A DNA stretch of 64,000 nucleotides from Ailurus styani (lineage: Eukaryota; Chordata; Mammalia; Carnivora; Ailuridae), in NCBI GenBank assembly GCA_002007465.1, contig LNAC01000232.1:660406-724405 (forward strand). Direction: 5' to 3'. Positions 57,101 to 62,883 of this stretch are shown piece after piece (the first letter of the stretch is position 1; every line of letters starts with the position of its first letter). The notes beneath the pieces are model-generated. The model worked only from the letters and a program-made list of their open reading frames with translations, had not been told where the DNA came from and did no database searches. The position numbers and the translations under genes were made by a program.

Positions 57101-57958
57101 CATGATGTATACTAACAGCTCCCGGAGAGTGGTCTTGACGTAAAGCTCCCGGTTCTCAGCTGTGTTCTCAGTCAGGGTTGTTCCCCAAAGTCCTAAGGGA
57201 CATTGGAGAGACACCTAGGATCGCAAGGAAAAGGGTTCCTCCCAGGTGCCCGACCCACCAGTCCCTGGATTTTACTCCCATTTCTAACCTGGCCCTTTGT
57301 TCACCCATCACCTTGTATCTTGGCTGAATCCGGCTACTCTAACCACACTCAAGCCTGCCCTCGTTCATCAAACACCCTGAGGTAGACAGTGGAAAAGACA
57401 CTGCATAGCAGAGAATGAAGACATGGAAAGGAGGTCCTTGTTTCCGGTGGGGCAGTCTAAGTGATTGTAACAAACATGTCCTCCCTCAAGCTAACTCCCT
57501 CCACCCTCTTCTGGGCCCCCAGAGAGGACTATACCAGGCTCTCCCTCTAAGAGACCACTACACTGACCTCTGTGTTCTGGGGACTTCAGTTCTAACAGAC
57601 AATTCATAAAGCCCAAAGAGACTGAGATCCCACCTCTTCTTCAGGTCACATCTCCCGCCACAAGCTTTTGGGACTCCTTTCCTAACTTTAGTATTCCGGG
57701 AGATCCCTCCTCCCACCAGGTACCTCTGATGCCACGACAGATCTGGAAGCAGCAGCTGGATACCAAGGTCCTATATGCCTTCTCCTGGGGTCCATCTTCA
57801 GGCTTTTTGGGTTGGGGGTGAGAGGGCACCACACTGGAGATGGTGCAGATCCTCAGTGTCCCATGTGGGGAGGGGGGACCACTGTAGGCAGGGTTGTCCC
57901 AGGCTCCCCTCCCCATCTTTTGGAGCTCTTGCCCCTCGGGACTCTCCACAGCATTCAT
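27667..57958 (-). CDS. PKD2L1: PKD2L1, polycystin-L (TRPP3) cation channel, complete
   Basis: PKD2L1 forms homotetrameric or PKD1L3-associated Ca2+-permeable cation channels in primary cilia, in neurons contacting cerebrospinal fluid and in sour-taste cells. Sixteen exons were joined by hand in phase: 57724-57958, 57079-57192, 37047-37174, 35880-36133, 34694-34918, 34300-34528, 33427-33597, 33063-33244, 32627-32747, 31699-31797, 31364-31485, 29975-30101, 29071-29189, 28695-28818, 28314-28398 and 27667-27812. This gives 826 aa; human has 805. Visible parts are S1 (about 101-120), the polycystin/TOP extracellular domain (about 125-345) with NQS, NDS and NGT sequons, S2-S6, and a pore with [10 protein letters not shown] where L521-G522-D523 is the selectivity filter. 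A canonical EF-hand loop (D646 to E657) and a C-terminal coiled coil (about 712-740) follow. No disrupting stop or frameshift occurs in the channel. Reading through exon 15 instead ends the protein at 28225 (807 aa). Confidence 0.96.
28225..28398 (-). CDS. PKD2L1: PKD2L1 exon 15 with two possible ends
   Basis: Acceptor CAACAG|GGGGAT. It encodes [20 protein letters not shown] and GVQSGQESG, aligned to the human C-terminal tail. A possible donor GAGAGTG|GTGGGG at 28314/28313 corresponds to the human exon 15 end and joins in frame to exon 16. Without splicing, the frame reads on for about 30 codons to TAG at 28227-28225. The donor lacks a consensus +3 to +5, so both isoforms are possible. Confidence 0.85.
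   Translation of the reverse strand, partial: GDQDIWEQLQPTPAVTPAPWGVQSGQESGGGEGLKHQTAGSSLVASPETSSGHALHF
28695..28818 (-). CDS. PKD2L1: PKD2L1 exon 14 (C-terminal coiled coil)
   Basis: 124 nt with acceptor CTGCAG|ACTCAC and donor CATG|GTGAGC. It encodes [20 protein letters not shown] and [13 protein letters not shown], the coiled coil that mediates trimeric or tetrameric assembly, then QVASSPGM. An internal CAG|GTAGCT at about 28715 could be a cryptic donor. Confidence 0.93.
29071..29189 (-). CDS. PKD2L1: PKD2L1 exon 13
   Basis: 119 nt with acceptor GACCAG|GTGGCC and donor ACAC|GTATGT. It encodes [20 protein letters not shown] and [16 protein letters not shown]. An internal ATTGTGAGTAG at about 29148 resembles a donor, but human homology continues through it as IVSSP, so it is read as coding. 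Confidence 0.94.
29669..29860 (+). repeat. MER5A hAT transposon, near full length
   Basis: Begins CAGTGGTTTTCAGCTTTGG, contains TGCATTGGAATCACCTGGG and ends CAGTTTGAGAACCACTA. These are inverted terminal repeats of a nonautonomous Charlie-type element. It lies in PKD2L1 intron 12. Confidence 0.88.
29975..30101 (-). CDS. PKD2L1: PKD2L1 exon 12 (EF-hand)
   Basis: 127 nt with acceptor CCTCAG|ACTCG and donor AGG|GTGAGC. It encodes [19 protein letters not shown], then the 12-residue EF loop [12 protein letters not shown]. The loop has D, D, N, I, D and E at positions 1, 3, 5, 7, 9 and 12, so it looks competent to bind Ca2+. Confidence 0.97.
30420..31000 (+). repeat. L2 3' end in PKD2L1 intron 11
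   Basis: TGCTTAAAATCCCTCCTGGG, TTTCAGGAAGCCTTCCCTTA, GAGCTCCTGGAGGACAAAGA and TGCCTGGCTCACAACTGGTG match the L2 3' terminus in order. Ancient and decayed. Confidence 0.85.
31364..31485 (-). CDS. PKD2L1: PKD2L1 exon 11
   Basis: 122 nt with acceptor TCCAG|GGCTAC and donor GGGA|GTGAGT. It encodes [20 protein letters not shown] and [20 protein letters not shown], the approach to the EF-hand region. Confidence 0.96.
31699..31797 (-). CDS. PKD2L1: PKD2L1 exon 10 (end of S6, cytoplasmic linker)
   Basis: 99 nt, phase 0, with acceptor CTCCAG|AACATG and donor CAG|GTAACT. It encodes [20 protein letters not shown] and [13 protein letters not shown], the conserved polycystin post-S6 segment. Confidence 0.97.
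32627..32747 (-). CDS. PKD2L1: PKD2L1 exon 9 (pore and S6)
   Basis: 121 nt with acceptor TCTCAG|TTTCAC and donor CCTG|GTGAGG. It encodes [20 protein letters not shown], where L521-G522-D523 is the selectivity filter and D523 is the residue known to set Ca2+ permeation. S6 follows with [14 protein letters not shown]. Confidence 0.97.
33063..33244 (-). CDS. PKD2L1: PKD2L1 exon 8 (S4-S5 linker and S5)
   Basis: 182 nt with acceptor TCCAG|ATATTC and donor GCAT|GTGTGT. It encodes [20 protein letters not shown], then S5 with [20 protein letters not shown], then [17 protein letters not shown]. The donor lacks the usual +3 purine (GTGTGT), as at a slightly weak site. Confidence 0.96.
33427..33597 (-). 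CDS. PKD2L1: PKD2L1 exon 7 (S3-S4)
   Basis: 171 nt, phase 0 on both sides, with acceptor GACAG|CTCTCC and donor AAG|GTACGT. It encodes [40 protein letters not shown] and [17 protein letters not shown]. Confidence 0.97.
34300..34528 (-). CDS. PKD2L1: PKD2L1 exon 6 (end of TOP domain, S2, start of S3)
   Basis: 229 nt with acceptor CCACAG|ACTGG and donor CTTG|GTGAGG. It encodes [20 protein letters not shown], the S2 core [17 protein letters not shown], the linker [19 protein letters not shown] and the start of S3. Confidence 0.97.
34694..34918 (-). CDS. PKD2L1: PKD2L1 exon 5 (polycystin/TOP domain)
   Basis: 225 nt with acceptor GACAG|GTGGAC and donor TGAG|GTAGGT. It encodes [20 protein letters not shown] through [11 protein letters not shown] and [19 protein letters not shown], the core of the extracellular domain. 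Confidence 0.97.
34995..35065. repeat. AT-rich (TA)n tract
   Basis: TATATATAATATATATATAT-type low-complexity DNA just left of a MIR, in PKD2L1 intron 4. Confidence 0.85.
35066..35215 (-). repeat. MIR
   Basis: TATTATCCACATTTGAAGAT, then CCAGCTAGTTAGTGGCTGAA. This is the MIR 3' part in the orientation with a GATGAGGAAAC-like core. Confidence 0.65.
35880..36133 (-). CDS. PKD2L1: PKD2L1 exon 4 (polycystin/TOP domain)
   Basis: 254 nt with acceptor ACTAG|TTTGCC and donor CAGC|GTGAGT. It starts [20 protein letters not shown] and continues through [20 protein letters not shown] to GPLNGTA. It carries N-glycosylation sequons NQS, NDS and NGT. The two Cys residues correspond to the conserved extracellular disulphide. 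Confidence 0.97.
36311..36543 (+). mobile_element. CanSINE (mustelid-type), PKD2L1 intron 3
   Basis: GGGCGCCTGGGTGGCTCAGT head. Perfect 13-bp flanking repeats AAAATGCATTTTT (36298-36310 and 36544-36556). It is followed immediately by a second CanSINE. Confidence 0.95.
36557..36763 (+). mobile_element. Second CanSINE at the same target
   Basis: GGGGCACCTGGGTGGCTCAA head and AAATAAATAAATAAGATC tail. It is followed by AAAATTGCATTTTGAAG, a third copy of the target motif. Confidence 0.93.
37047..37174 (-). CDS. PKD2L1: PKD2L1 exon 3 (end of S1, start of polycystin domain)
   Basis: 128 nt with acceptor TTCTAG|TGACC and donor GAT|GTGAGT. It encodes [20 protein letters not shown] and [20 protein letters not shown] plus FWD. 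Nearly identical to human. Confidence 0.97.
38926..39131 (+). mobile_element. CanSINE, PKD2L1 intron 2
   Basis: GGGGCAGCTGGGTGGCTCAG head with AATAAATAAATAAAATC tail. Short flanking AAATTA-type repeat. Confidence 0.9.
39193..39452 (+). mobile_element. CanSINE with internal CT/AC microsatellites
   Basis: GGGACTCCTGGGTGGCTCAG head. The usual CT-rich part has expanded into (CT)n followed by (AC)n at about 39320-39400. Perfect 17-bp flanking repeats AAGAATTTTCCTTTTCA (39176-39192 and 39453-39469). Confidence 0.94.
39857..39868 (+). promoter_or_regulatory. Candidate CTCF site
   Basis: CCACTAGGTGGT in context TGGCCACTAGGTGGTACC matches 11 of 12 core positions of CCASYAGRKGGC. Located in PKD2L1 intron 2. 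Motif only. Confidence 0.4.
40590..40880 (+). repeat. MIR followed by an L2/MIR-type tail
   Basis: AGGTTCAAATCCTAGTACTG and CATCACTAAATGGGGG, then AAGTGCCTGGTATTTAACAG. Typical MIR box order. Confidence 0.75.
41340..41475 (+). repeat. MER5A fragment
   Basis: GCATGCATCAGAATTACTTG and GGCTTATTAAAACACAGAGT, then TTGATGTTACTGGTTCTGGG. The terminal repeats are degraded. Confidence 0.75.
42010..42230 (+). repeat. MIR split by a (TA)n microsatellite
   Basis: ACTATATGCCCTATGCTAAG and CATTTAACCCTACAACAGCA, then a ~70-bp TA array (42084-42153), then TGCTATTATTATCATCCCTA. The microsatellite grew inside the MIR. Confidence 0.8.
42479..42539 (+). mobile_element. CanSINE head only, no tail
   Basis: GGGGTGCCTGGGTGGCTCAG through CAGGTCATGATCTCAG, then abrupt unrelated sequence. 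It lacks the second half and A tail. No convincing flanking duplication found. Confidence 0.8.
42735..42960 (+). repeat. MIR
   Basis: GTGCACTGGGCTTTGCATAC, AACCTCATAAAGTAGGAACT, TGGATTCAAACTCAGGTCTG. MIR core in order. Confidence 0.75.
43311..43518 (+). mobile_element. CanSINE
   Basis: GGGACGCCAGGGTGGCTCAG head and AAATAAATAAATAAAATC tail. Flanking GAAAGATTGTA (43300-43310 and 43519-43529). It is inserted in an older L1-like 3' segment that resumes with AACAACCTAAATGTCC. Confidence 0.93.
44590..44725. repeat. Low-complexity CA/TA tract
   Basis: ACACAAACACACACATGTAT and repeated ATATGTATACATG-type sequence. Confidence 0.8.
45883..46467. other. Probable assembly artefact: two tandem near-duplicates joined at single Ns
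   Basis: 45883-46000 and 46002-46119 are near-identical 118-bp copies separated by one N at 46001. The segments from about 46134-46298 and 46308-46467 are near-identical copies separated by an N at 46299. A third N is at 46132. The copies differ only by scattered single bases and small indels, as expected for unpolished overlapping contig ends. Confidence 0.8.
46895..47024 (-). mobile_element. CanSINE fragment, reverse, with internal duplication
   Basis: GAGCCTGATCTGGGGCTCGA to GAGCCACCCACATGCCCC. A 26-bp piece (CTGGGGCTCGATCTCACGAC and the following CCTGAG) is tandemly duplicated at about 46909-46965. No tail. Confidence 0.85.
48535..48750 (+). mobile_element. CanSINE
   Basis: GGGGCACCTGGGTGGCTCAG head with a long A/T-rich tail. 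Imperfect flanking AATGATAGCG and AATGATAACG. Confidence 0.92.
48898..49112 (-). mobile_element. CanSINE, reverse
   Basis: TTTATTTATTTATTT tail and head GAGCCACCCAGGCGCCC. Perfect 15-bp flanking repeats AAACATCCAGCTTTA (48883-48897 and 49113-49127). It forms an inverted pair with the SINE at 48535. Confidence 0.95.
49545..49900. repeat. Unclassified interspersed-repeat-like segment (possible old LTR)
   Basis: AATCGAATAAGTTTTAATG, GCATCAGCCAGCATCCCATC and AGAGGGGAGCTCCAAAGGGC read like a decayed family consensus, not unique DNA. I cannot name it. No coding frame. Confidence 0.35.
50670..50880 (+). repeat. MIR/L2-type repeat
   Basis: CCCACTATATGCCAGGCACT, CAATCTCACAGAGACAGTCA and GACCTAGCTTGCCAAAGGC. 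Confidence 0.7.
51079..51773 (+). mobile_element. 5'-truncated L1 3' end (L1MA/MB-like)
   Basis: AACTGGTAATTCTACTCCTG, CATTGCAGCATTATTTACAA, ATGGAAACAACCTAAGTGTC, and the 3' UTR end TCAATTATATCTCAATAAAG. Flanking 11-bp repeats AAAGACATCTT (51068-51078 and 51774-51784). Confidence 0.92.
52330..52440 (+). repeat. MIR fragment
   Basis: CTAATCTGTGAGATGGAAAT and GAACTGCTGTCAGGATCAAA. Confidence 0.65.
52727..52738 (-). promoter_or_regulatory. Candidate CTCF site, exact core
   Basis: GCCCCCTGGTGG on the plus strand, so CCACCAGGGGGC on the minus strand, matches all 12 positions of CCASYAGRKGGC. It lies in PKD2L1 intron 2, in sequence that is not obviously repeat-derived. Motif only. Confidence 0.5.
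52860..53650 (+). repeat. Old L1 3' segment, interrupted by a CanSINE
   Basis: GTGAGACTGTGACAAAATTG, TTGGAAATTCCCAAGGAAAT and TTAAAATGAAAATATAAAAA follow the layout of an ancient L1 3' end. The element at 53310 splits it. Confidence 0.6.
53310..53501 (+). mobile_element. CanSINE with AAAG tail
   Basis: GGGTGCCTGGGTGGCTTAGC head and a tail that became (AAAG)n. Flanking GAAAGGGAACCACA (53296-53309) and GAAAGGGAACCATA (53502-53515). Confidence 0.93.
53815..54030 (+). repeat. MIR
   Basis: CTTGCTGTGTGGCCTTGGGC, AAGCTATTTGACATACCTAA and GATTTATAAAATGGGAGTGA, a clear MIR. Confidence 0.85.
54180..54720 (-). repeat. Old L1 3' segment, antisense, with a CanSINE inside
   Basis: GAGATTTCCCATATACCCTT, CCCCCACCAGAGTGGCACAT and TTACATTAGATGTTGTACAT match the antisense L1M 3' UTR. 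It is split at 54503-54686 and resumes with GCTTCTTTCTTG. Confidence 0.75.
54503..54686 (-). mobile_element. CanSINE, reverse
   Basis: AAAAAGATTTTATGTGTGTA to GAGCCACCCAGGTGCCCC. Flanking CAGATTTGTCTCTTTCT and CAGATTTGCTTCTTTCT. Confidence 0.92.
54790..54950 (+). repeat. MIR
   Basis: AAAGTCACAAAACCAGTAAG, TGGCAGAGTTGGTATTTAAA and CAGTTTGTCTGACTCCGA. Confidence 0.75.
55990..56215 (+). repeat. MIR
   Basis: GGAAACTGAAATTCACAGAA, AAGCAACTTGCTCAAG and TGGTAGAGCCTGGTGTTTG, the MIR 3' half. Confidence 0.7.
56642..56833 (+). mobile_element. CanSINE (mustelid-type)
   Basis: GGGCGCCTGGGTGGCTCAGT head. Perfect 15-bp flanking repeats AAAAACTGTATTTCC (56627-56641 and 56834-56848). It sits about 240 bp downstream of PKD2L1 exon 2 in the direction of transcription. 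Confidence 0.95.
57079..57192 (-). CDS. PKD2L1: PKD2L1 exon 2 (start of S1)
   Basis: 114 nt with acceptor CCTTAG|GACTT and donor CTTT|GTGAGT. It encodes [20 protein letters not shown], then [17 protein letters not shown], the first half of S1. It is followed by the 19.9-kb intron 2. Confidence 0.95.
57724..57958 (-). CDS. PKD2L1: PKD2L1 coding exon 1 (cytoplasmic N-terminus)
   Basis: Start [20 protein letters not shown], matching human MNAV. There is no upstream in-frame ATG: the preceding in-frame codons run back to a GTG at 57982. The -3 base is C, so Kozak context is weak. It encodes residues 1-78, including [17 protein letters not shown] and the Cys pair SSCC. The donor is AGAG|GTACCT. 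Confidence 0.95.
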
Positions 57959-58100
57959 AGGGAATGAGGTAGGGGACCTCACACCTCAGGAACCCACTGT
58001 CACCTGAAGAAAGAGGGAGAAAAGACACAGCCCAGTCTAGCCAGCAGAAGGCAAAGGAGCGTGAGAGCAGCTGGTCTCAGGAAGACTCTGCTTCCTGCCT
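57959..58100 (-). promoter_or_regulatory. PKD2L1 5' UTR/promoter-proximal region
   Basis: Sequence immediately upstream of the PKD2L1 ATG. It is not CpG-rich, unlike the other two promoters, which fits a tissue-restricted gene. TTTCTTCAG|GTGACAG at about 58010-58000 on the gene strand could be a 3' splice site of a 5' UTR intron. The start site is not determinable. Confidence 0.35.
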
Positions 58101-61100
58101 TTTGTAGAGGGAATCTGCACCCGCTGGGGGGAGGGGGCAGACAGGAGCGGGTGGGGAATGGCTATCAGTCCTGTCAGGGCCTCTCTCTCTCTCTCTCTCT
58201 TCCTCTAGCTTCGAGAAAGGGAGTGGAAGGGAGCTGTAAGGCAGGGGTTTGGCAGGAGAGAGAGACAACTGGGAGGGAGATGTGGAGACTGGGGTGGAAG
58301 GAAGGAGGGGTGAGAGAGGCCAGTATTGGGGGGAGAGGAGGGCTGCTTCCAGAAGGGGCCTGGTAGGGGGTGGTCCTAGTCAGACAGAAGAGGAGATGAA
58401 AGAGCAGTGGGAGGAGATGGCAGACTCCACTGCAGGTCTGGGCTAATTTCCACTAAAAGCTCCTGAAAGGGCCGACATGGATTGGGCTGCAGACCAAGGC
58501 TGGGGACAGGAGACTAGAAAGTGCTGCCTCTCTTCCAGGCTCATTCAATGGCATCTGAGGCTCCTTTAATGTCTCACCTTGAGCTGTCCCCTGGTGGGGT
58601 GGAGAAGGGGGACTCCCCCCCCCTCACTCCACCCTACAGCTGGGCAAAAAGCTAGTAGCAGGAGGAGCCTCTGTTTTAGACATTTAAGGTCAGAGTCCCT
58701 GACTGCTGTTGAGGTAGGGGGGCCGTGAGGGGGGCACTATGGAGTTCCAGATTATCTGTATCCTTCTGCGGTCTGCCCTCCCATGGCTTATGAGGGAACT
58801 ACACTGACAGGAAGGTATTCCTTAAGGGTGTGGGGCTCAGCCTAGGGAAAAGCCTAAACCCTGACTGGGAGAATACATCAGAAAGCAAAGGTCAAGGACT
58901 GTGTGCCCTGGGACTCCTTAAAAGAAGTGGGTGTCTGGACCCAACTCAGCTGACGATTTTATCTGAGGGCTCTTAGCACCAGACTGAGGACTGTTAAGCG
59001 TGAGCACAAAATGGAACTCTCAGAGGTATCCCAGCTGATTTGCTTTCTTTTCAATCTTAGGTGTCTGTGCCCCCAGCACGTCCCCGCCTAGGACCTGCTC
59101 CGGCCTTTGATCGCTTGCCCTGGCTCCCCTACAAGCATGGGTACTGGCCCCACAGGTGCAGGGGGTTACCTCTTCCTCCTGGATGACTGCAGTGGGGCTC
59201 CCCTCTCTCCCACTGCTGCTTCCCCATCTGGGCTACTCTAGTGCCCCCCTTGATCAAAGCCCACCTCCCCTTCAGTAAAACACCAGCCCAGTGGACGTCA
59301 CCAGTCCTGTGTGTCCCCCTAAAGAGGTCCTGATTCCAGACAACCCAAGGCTGGCCCTGGGTGCTCTCCCACTCCAGAGAAAGGGCTGGAGAAGCAGCAG
59401 CTCTCTTACCCGAAGCCCAGCTACTGGTAGGGAATTAACTCTGTCTGGGCTGGAGTTAAGACCTTCCTGTGAGCTTCCCCGGATGAAGAACTTCATCTCT
59501 ACTTTTCGGTGGCTAATGAGACCTTTCCGAGGTGCTTGTTTTCTTTGGGAAGACGAAAGATCATTTTGTGTGAAGTCAGCTGATGGTGAAGGAACAGGAG
59601 CTGCTCTCTCTTACCCATGAGATTTTCAAACAATTGCAAAAGGACCCTTGGCTTGTAAAATGGAACATTAGGACAGAGGTAATGAAGAGGAAGCTAGCAG
59701 TACAGGTCAAAGAAGTGGAGAGAGGAATGGGAGACGGTTTCTGATTCCTTGGGGGTAATTTTATATTCTGAGAGAGGCTGTGGTCAACAGGGTTTGGATA
59801 GACTCTAAGAGGTTCATCATGCGACCGGTCCCACACCTCGTGACCTTAATGCCAGAGCTGGACTGCTTTACTCAGTCACCCACCCAGGAAACACTGCTTT
59901 TCCCTGCTCAGTCTTGAGCATTCCTCACATGTGTGGATCAACCCACTAATACTCTGGGGAGCACGGGTTATATAACAAGCTTGAGAAGTTTTCTCGAAAG
60001 GTGCTGGGCATTCCTGGGCTGTTTAGTTTTTTACTCAAGAAGTCCAAGTATGGAGATTTATGGCACTTGGTTTTTTCTGAGTGGCCAATTAATAAGGGCA
60101 ACCAACGTCAGAGCCCTGAGGCTCAGGTTGCCTTTTAGCAATTCAGCAGAACCCAAGAGGCTTGCCCTTGAAACCCACACTCCTGGTTTCACTCTTGGTT
60201 CAGCAACTTATTAACTGTATAGTTCTGGGCATGTGCCTTCGAGACTTAGTTGATATATCTACAAGTGTTCGTATTCACCCCTGCCCTGCTGACCTGAAGG
60301 ACTGTTTTAGGATTAAAACAGTAGATACAGAAACCGTTACACACTGTGTGCTATAAAACACAAAACAAATTTAGTTATCTTACCATAACATCCAACCCTG
60401 TGTACTCCACTCAGCCACAGCTATTCATGCCTCAGGGAGATAGCTTCAGTCAAGACTCTGTTGTCATTATCTCTGAGAGACAAGGGTCCCAGAACCCTCT
60501 GTACCCGCCCCCATTCCATTCCAGCTGACGCCAGCAGACTGCAAGGGTGGCATTTCACCTGGAGACCATTTTAACAGTAGTCTGGAGAGAAAGTAGATCT
60601 TAGAAGAGTTTTATGAGCACATGGCAAATCTTGCTGTCCATCAGAGCCCAATGTACTTCATCATGATGCCTCTTAGCCCACTTGGTGAACTGGTCCCATT
60701 GCTTCACTGGGGTACATTTGTTGGTTGCATGCTATTCTATTGCACACACCAGGAAAAGGATTACTACATTTCTGCCCCCAGTACATTCCTTCTTCACGCC
60801 ATGCCCGTCCTAGCCAGGCTCTTAGTGCCACTCAGATCCACTAGATCCTGACAAAGAGCCCAGAGACAGCAAAGGCCGTAGGATGGAAACTTGTGGCTCA
60901 TTTTCCCCTACATTCTCCATGTAAATTCCCCAGGATAAGCTACTTCCACATTCTAGAGAAAGGAACCCTGAAGTGACTCATGGTCCATTTTCTACAGGGA
61001 GAAGCTTCAAATGACCTTCTGTGTTTTACATAGTGACCTTCAATCATTTCCACACCAATAAACATAACAGAGCACACTCCATAAGTAACAGTGGCTCACT

Positions 61101-62290
61101 ATGGCCATGATTCTCAATGGAAGACACTGGTGATCATTTATCTATTAGAAAACCCTGCACGTAAGGGCTTACCCTTCACCAATATACCACCAGTCATCTG
61201 CATGGCAAAACTACCGAAATTTGAGCAGCTGAAGTTTTTAGCAACAAACACACTGGACCAGCAAACTGACATGAAAAGGCTAATCCTAGGGGAGTCTCCT
61301 CCCTGTTTTTGCACAATAAACATCCTAGCCCTGTGCCAGGGGCCACTACAAGCCACAACTCCTTAGAACAGACAAGCTACATCCACTGGAAGATTCAGGT
61401 ATATGAAGTCCTGTTGCGGCTGTCCCAGTCCAGAAAGCCAAGAGCATTTTGTTGTATTTCATGGGACCTTACAGAGAGGCTTGAGGAGACCCACTTTGGT
61501 CTTTTACTTCCTTCCTATTACCTCCTGGATTTAACAATTCCTGCTGGAATACATTTTGCATCCTCCATCTCTCCGAAGAGAACCTTTTTAAATGGGCCCT
61601 TCAGCTTTCTTCCCATTTCTAGAGAACCCTCCTGGACAACTATCCACATTTGTCCATGCCTTCTGCAGAAGATTGGACAGGTAGAGGGAACCAACAAAAT
61701 CCAGGTGGTGGGGGACAGAGGAGGCCATCAACAAAAATAAGGAAGTTAGTCTGCAGTTGCCTGGAAGCTTGGGTCTGAAGCCATGATCATGGCCCCGGCT
61801 GAGCGCAGGCCAGACATGGAGCCCTCACGGGGTTCTGAAGTAATTGGTCAGCATTCTCAGTCCCAGGCAGAGCTTCCGTAGTGGCCAGCAGGGTTCTGTA
61901 TAGGACGGTGAGTGTCAGCCCGGCCTCCTGCTAGAGCGGATGGAGTGAGGAAGGAAAGGGCTCCGTCTGAGTTGGAGACGCCAGGCTAGAAAGTAAGGAG
62001 GGGAGGTGGAGGGGACAGAAAGGCATGAGAGAGAAGGGGGGTTATGGGGAAGAGGACCTGAGAGAACGTAGTTCTTTCGTCAGAGCAACGCACCAAATTT
62101 CACAGGAGACTTGGCTGACCGAACGTCCCAAGCTTGTGAGGAGGAGAGACTGGAGCACCTGGGCAAATCCCGCAGGCGCTCACCCTTCCAGCATCATTTC
62201 AGGGTCTCAGGGCAATCACCCAACACACGCACACACCCTATGCCCAGCTTTTGAGGGCCCCATCCCAGGGGACACATATTTTTGGATCCT
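58101..62290. other. Intergenic region between PKD2L1 and (expected) SCD
   Basis: GC-moderate, largely repeat-poor DNA, including a (CT)n tract at about 58182-58205. Segments near 59040-59270 and 61760-62100 are richer in G+C than their surroundings. Open frames here (for example 61309-61740) lack any recognisable protein and are treated as chance. No exon of SCD was found. Confidence 0.5.
58586..58597 (-). promoter_or_regulatory. Candidate CTCF site
   Basis: GTCCCCTGGTGG, so CCACCAGGGGAC on the minus strand, matches 11 of 12 core positions. It lies about 630 bp upstream of the PKD2L1 start codon. Motif only. Confidence 0.35.
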
Positions 62291-62294
62291 GAGT

Positions 62295-62460
62295 CCTCAT
62301 TGCAGTCATAATCCATTCCATCAATATTTGCTGAGTGCCCAACTATACAGTAGGGACTCTGGGATAAGCAGCAAATAAGATCATCAGGGCTCCTGCCTTG
62401 TAGAACTTACACTCTGGTAAAGAAGATAGGCATTAAACAAACACACAGGTAATTCAGATA
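62295..62460 (+). repeat. L2-type repeat
   Basis: ATCAATATTTGCTGAGTGCC, then GGGCTCCTGCCTTGTAGAAC and TTACACTCTGGTAAAGAAGA, a familiar ancient-repeat order. Confidence 0.65.
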
Positions 62461-62699
62461 ATTTATGATTTGTAATCATAGAAAGTGCTGCAAGAGAGAA
62501 ATACAGGGAGTTATGAGGCAGTGTGGCAGGATGAGGAATAGAATTATGATTTCTGCCTCTCGTCCCTCTTCTTGGCCCTGCAGCAAACAGGGTTTTCTGA
62601 GATTCAGAAATGTTTTACTGCTACTAAACACAAGGAAACAGACTGAGTTAAATGACCAAACAAGGAAGAAGTTATGACAATGCAAGAAATGTTACAACT

Positions 62700-62867
62700 G
62701 GGCACCTGGGTGGCTCAGTGGGTTAAAGTCATGATCTCAGGGTCCTCGGATCGAGGCCCCAATCGGACTCTGTGCTTAGCAGGGAGCCTGCGTCCTCCTC
62801 TCTCTGCCTGCCTCTCTGCCTACTTGTGATCTCTCTCTGTCAAATAAATAAAATCTTTAAAAAAAAT
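62700..62867 (+). mobile_element. CanSINE with internal deletion
   Basis: GGGCACCTGGGTGGCTCAGT, then GGGTTAAAGTCATGATCTCA. The usual segment between GGGTTAAAG and TCATGATC is missing. Perfect 16-bp flanking repeats AAGAAATGTTACAACT (62684-62699 and 62868-62883). Confidence 0.94.
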
Positions 62868-62883
62868 AAGAAATGTTACAACT

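Noticed and set aside
58182..58205. GAGA-type regulatory element in the CT tract
   Set aside because: Simple (CT)n microsatellite; no further evidence for function.
61309..61740. 143-codon open frame in the intergenic region
   Set aside because: No recognisable protein features, no splice or promoter context, and nothing like SCD exon sequence.
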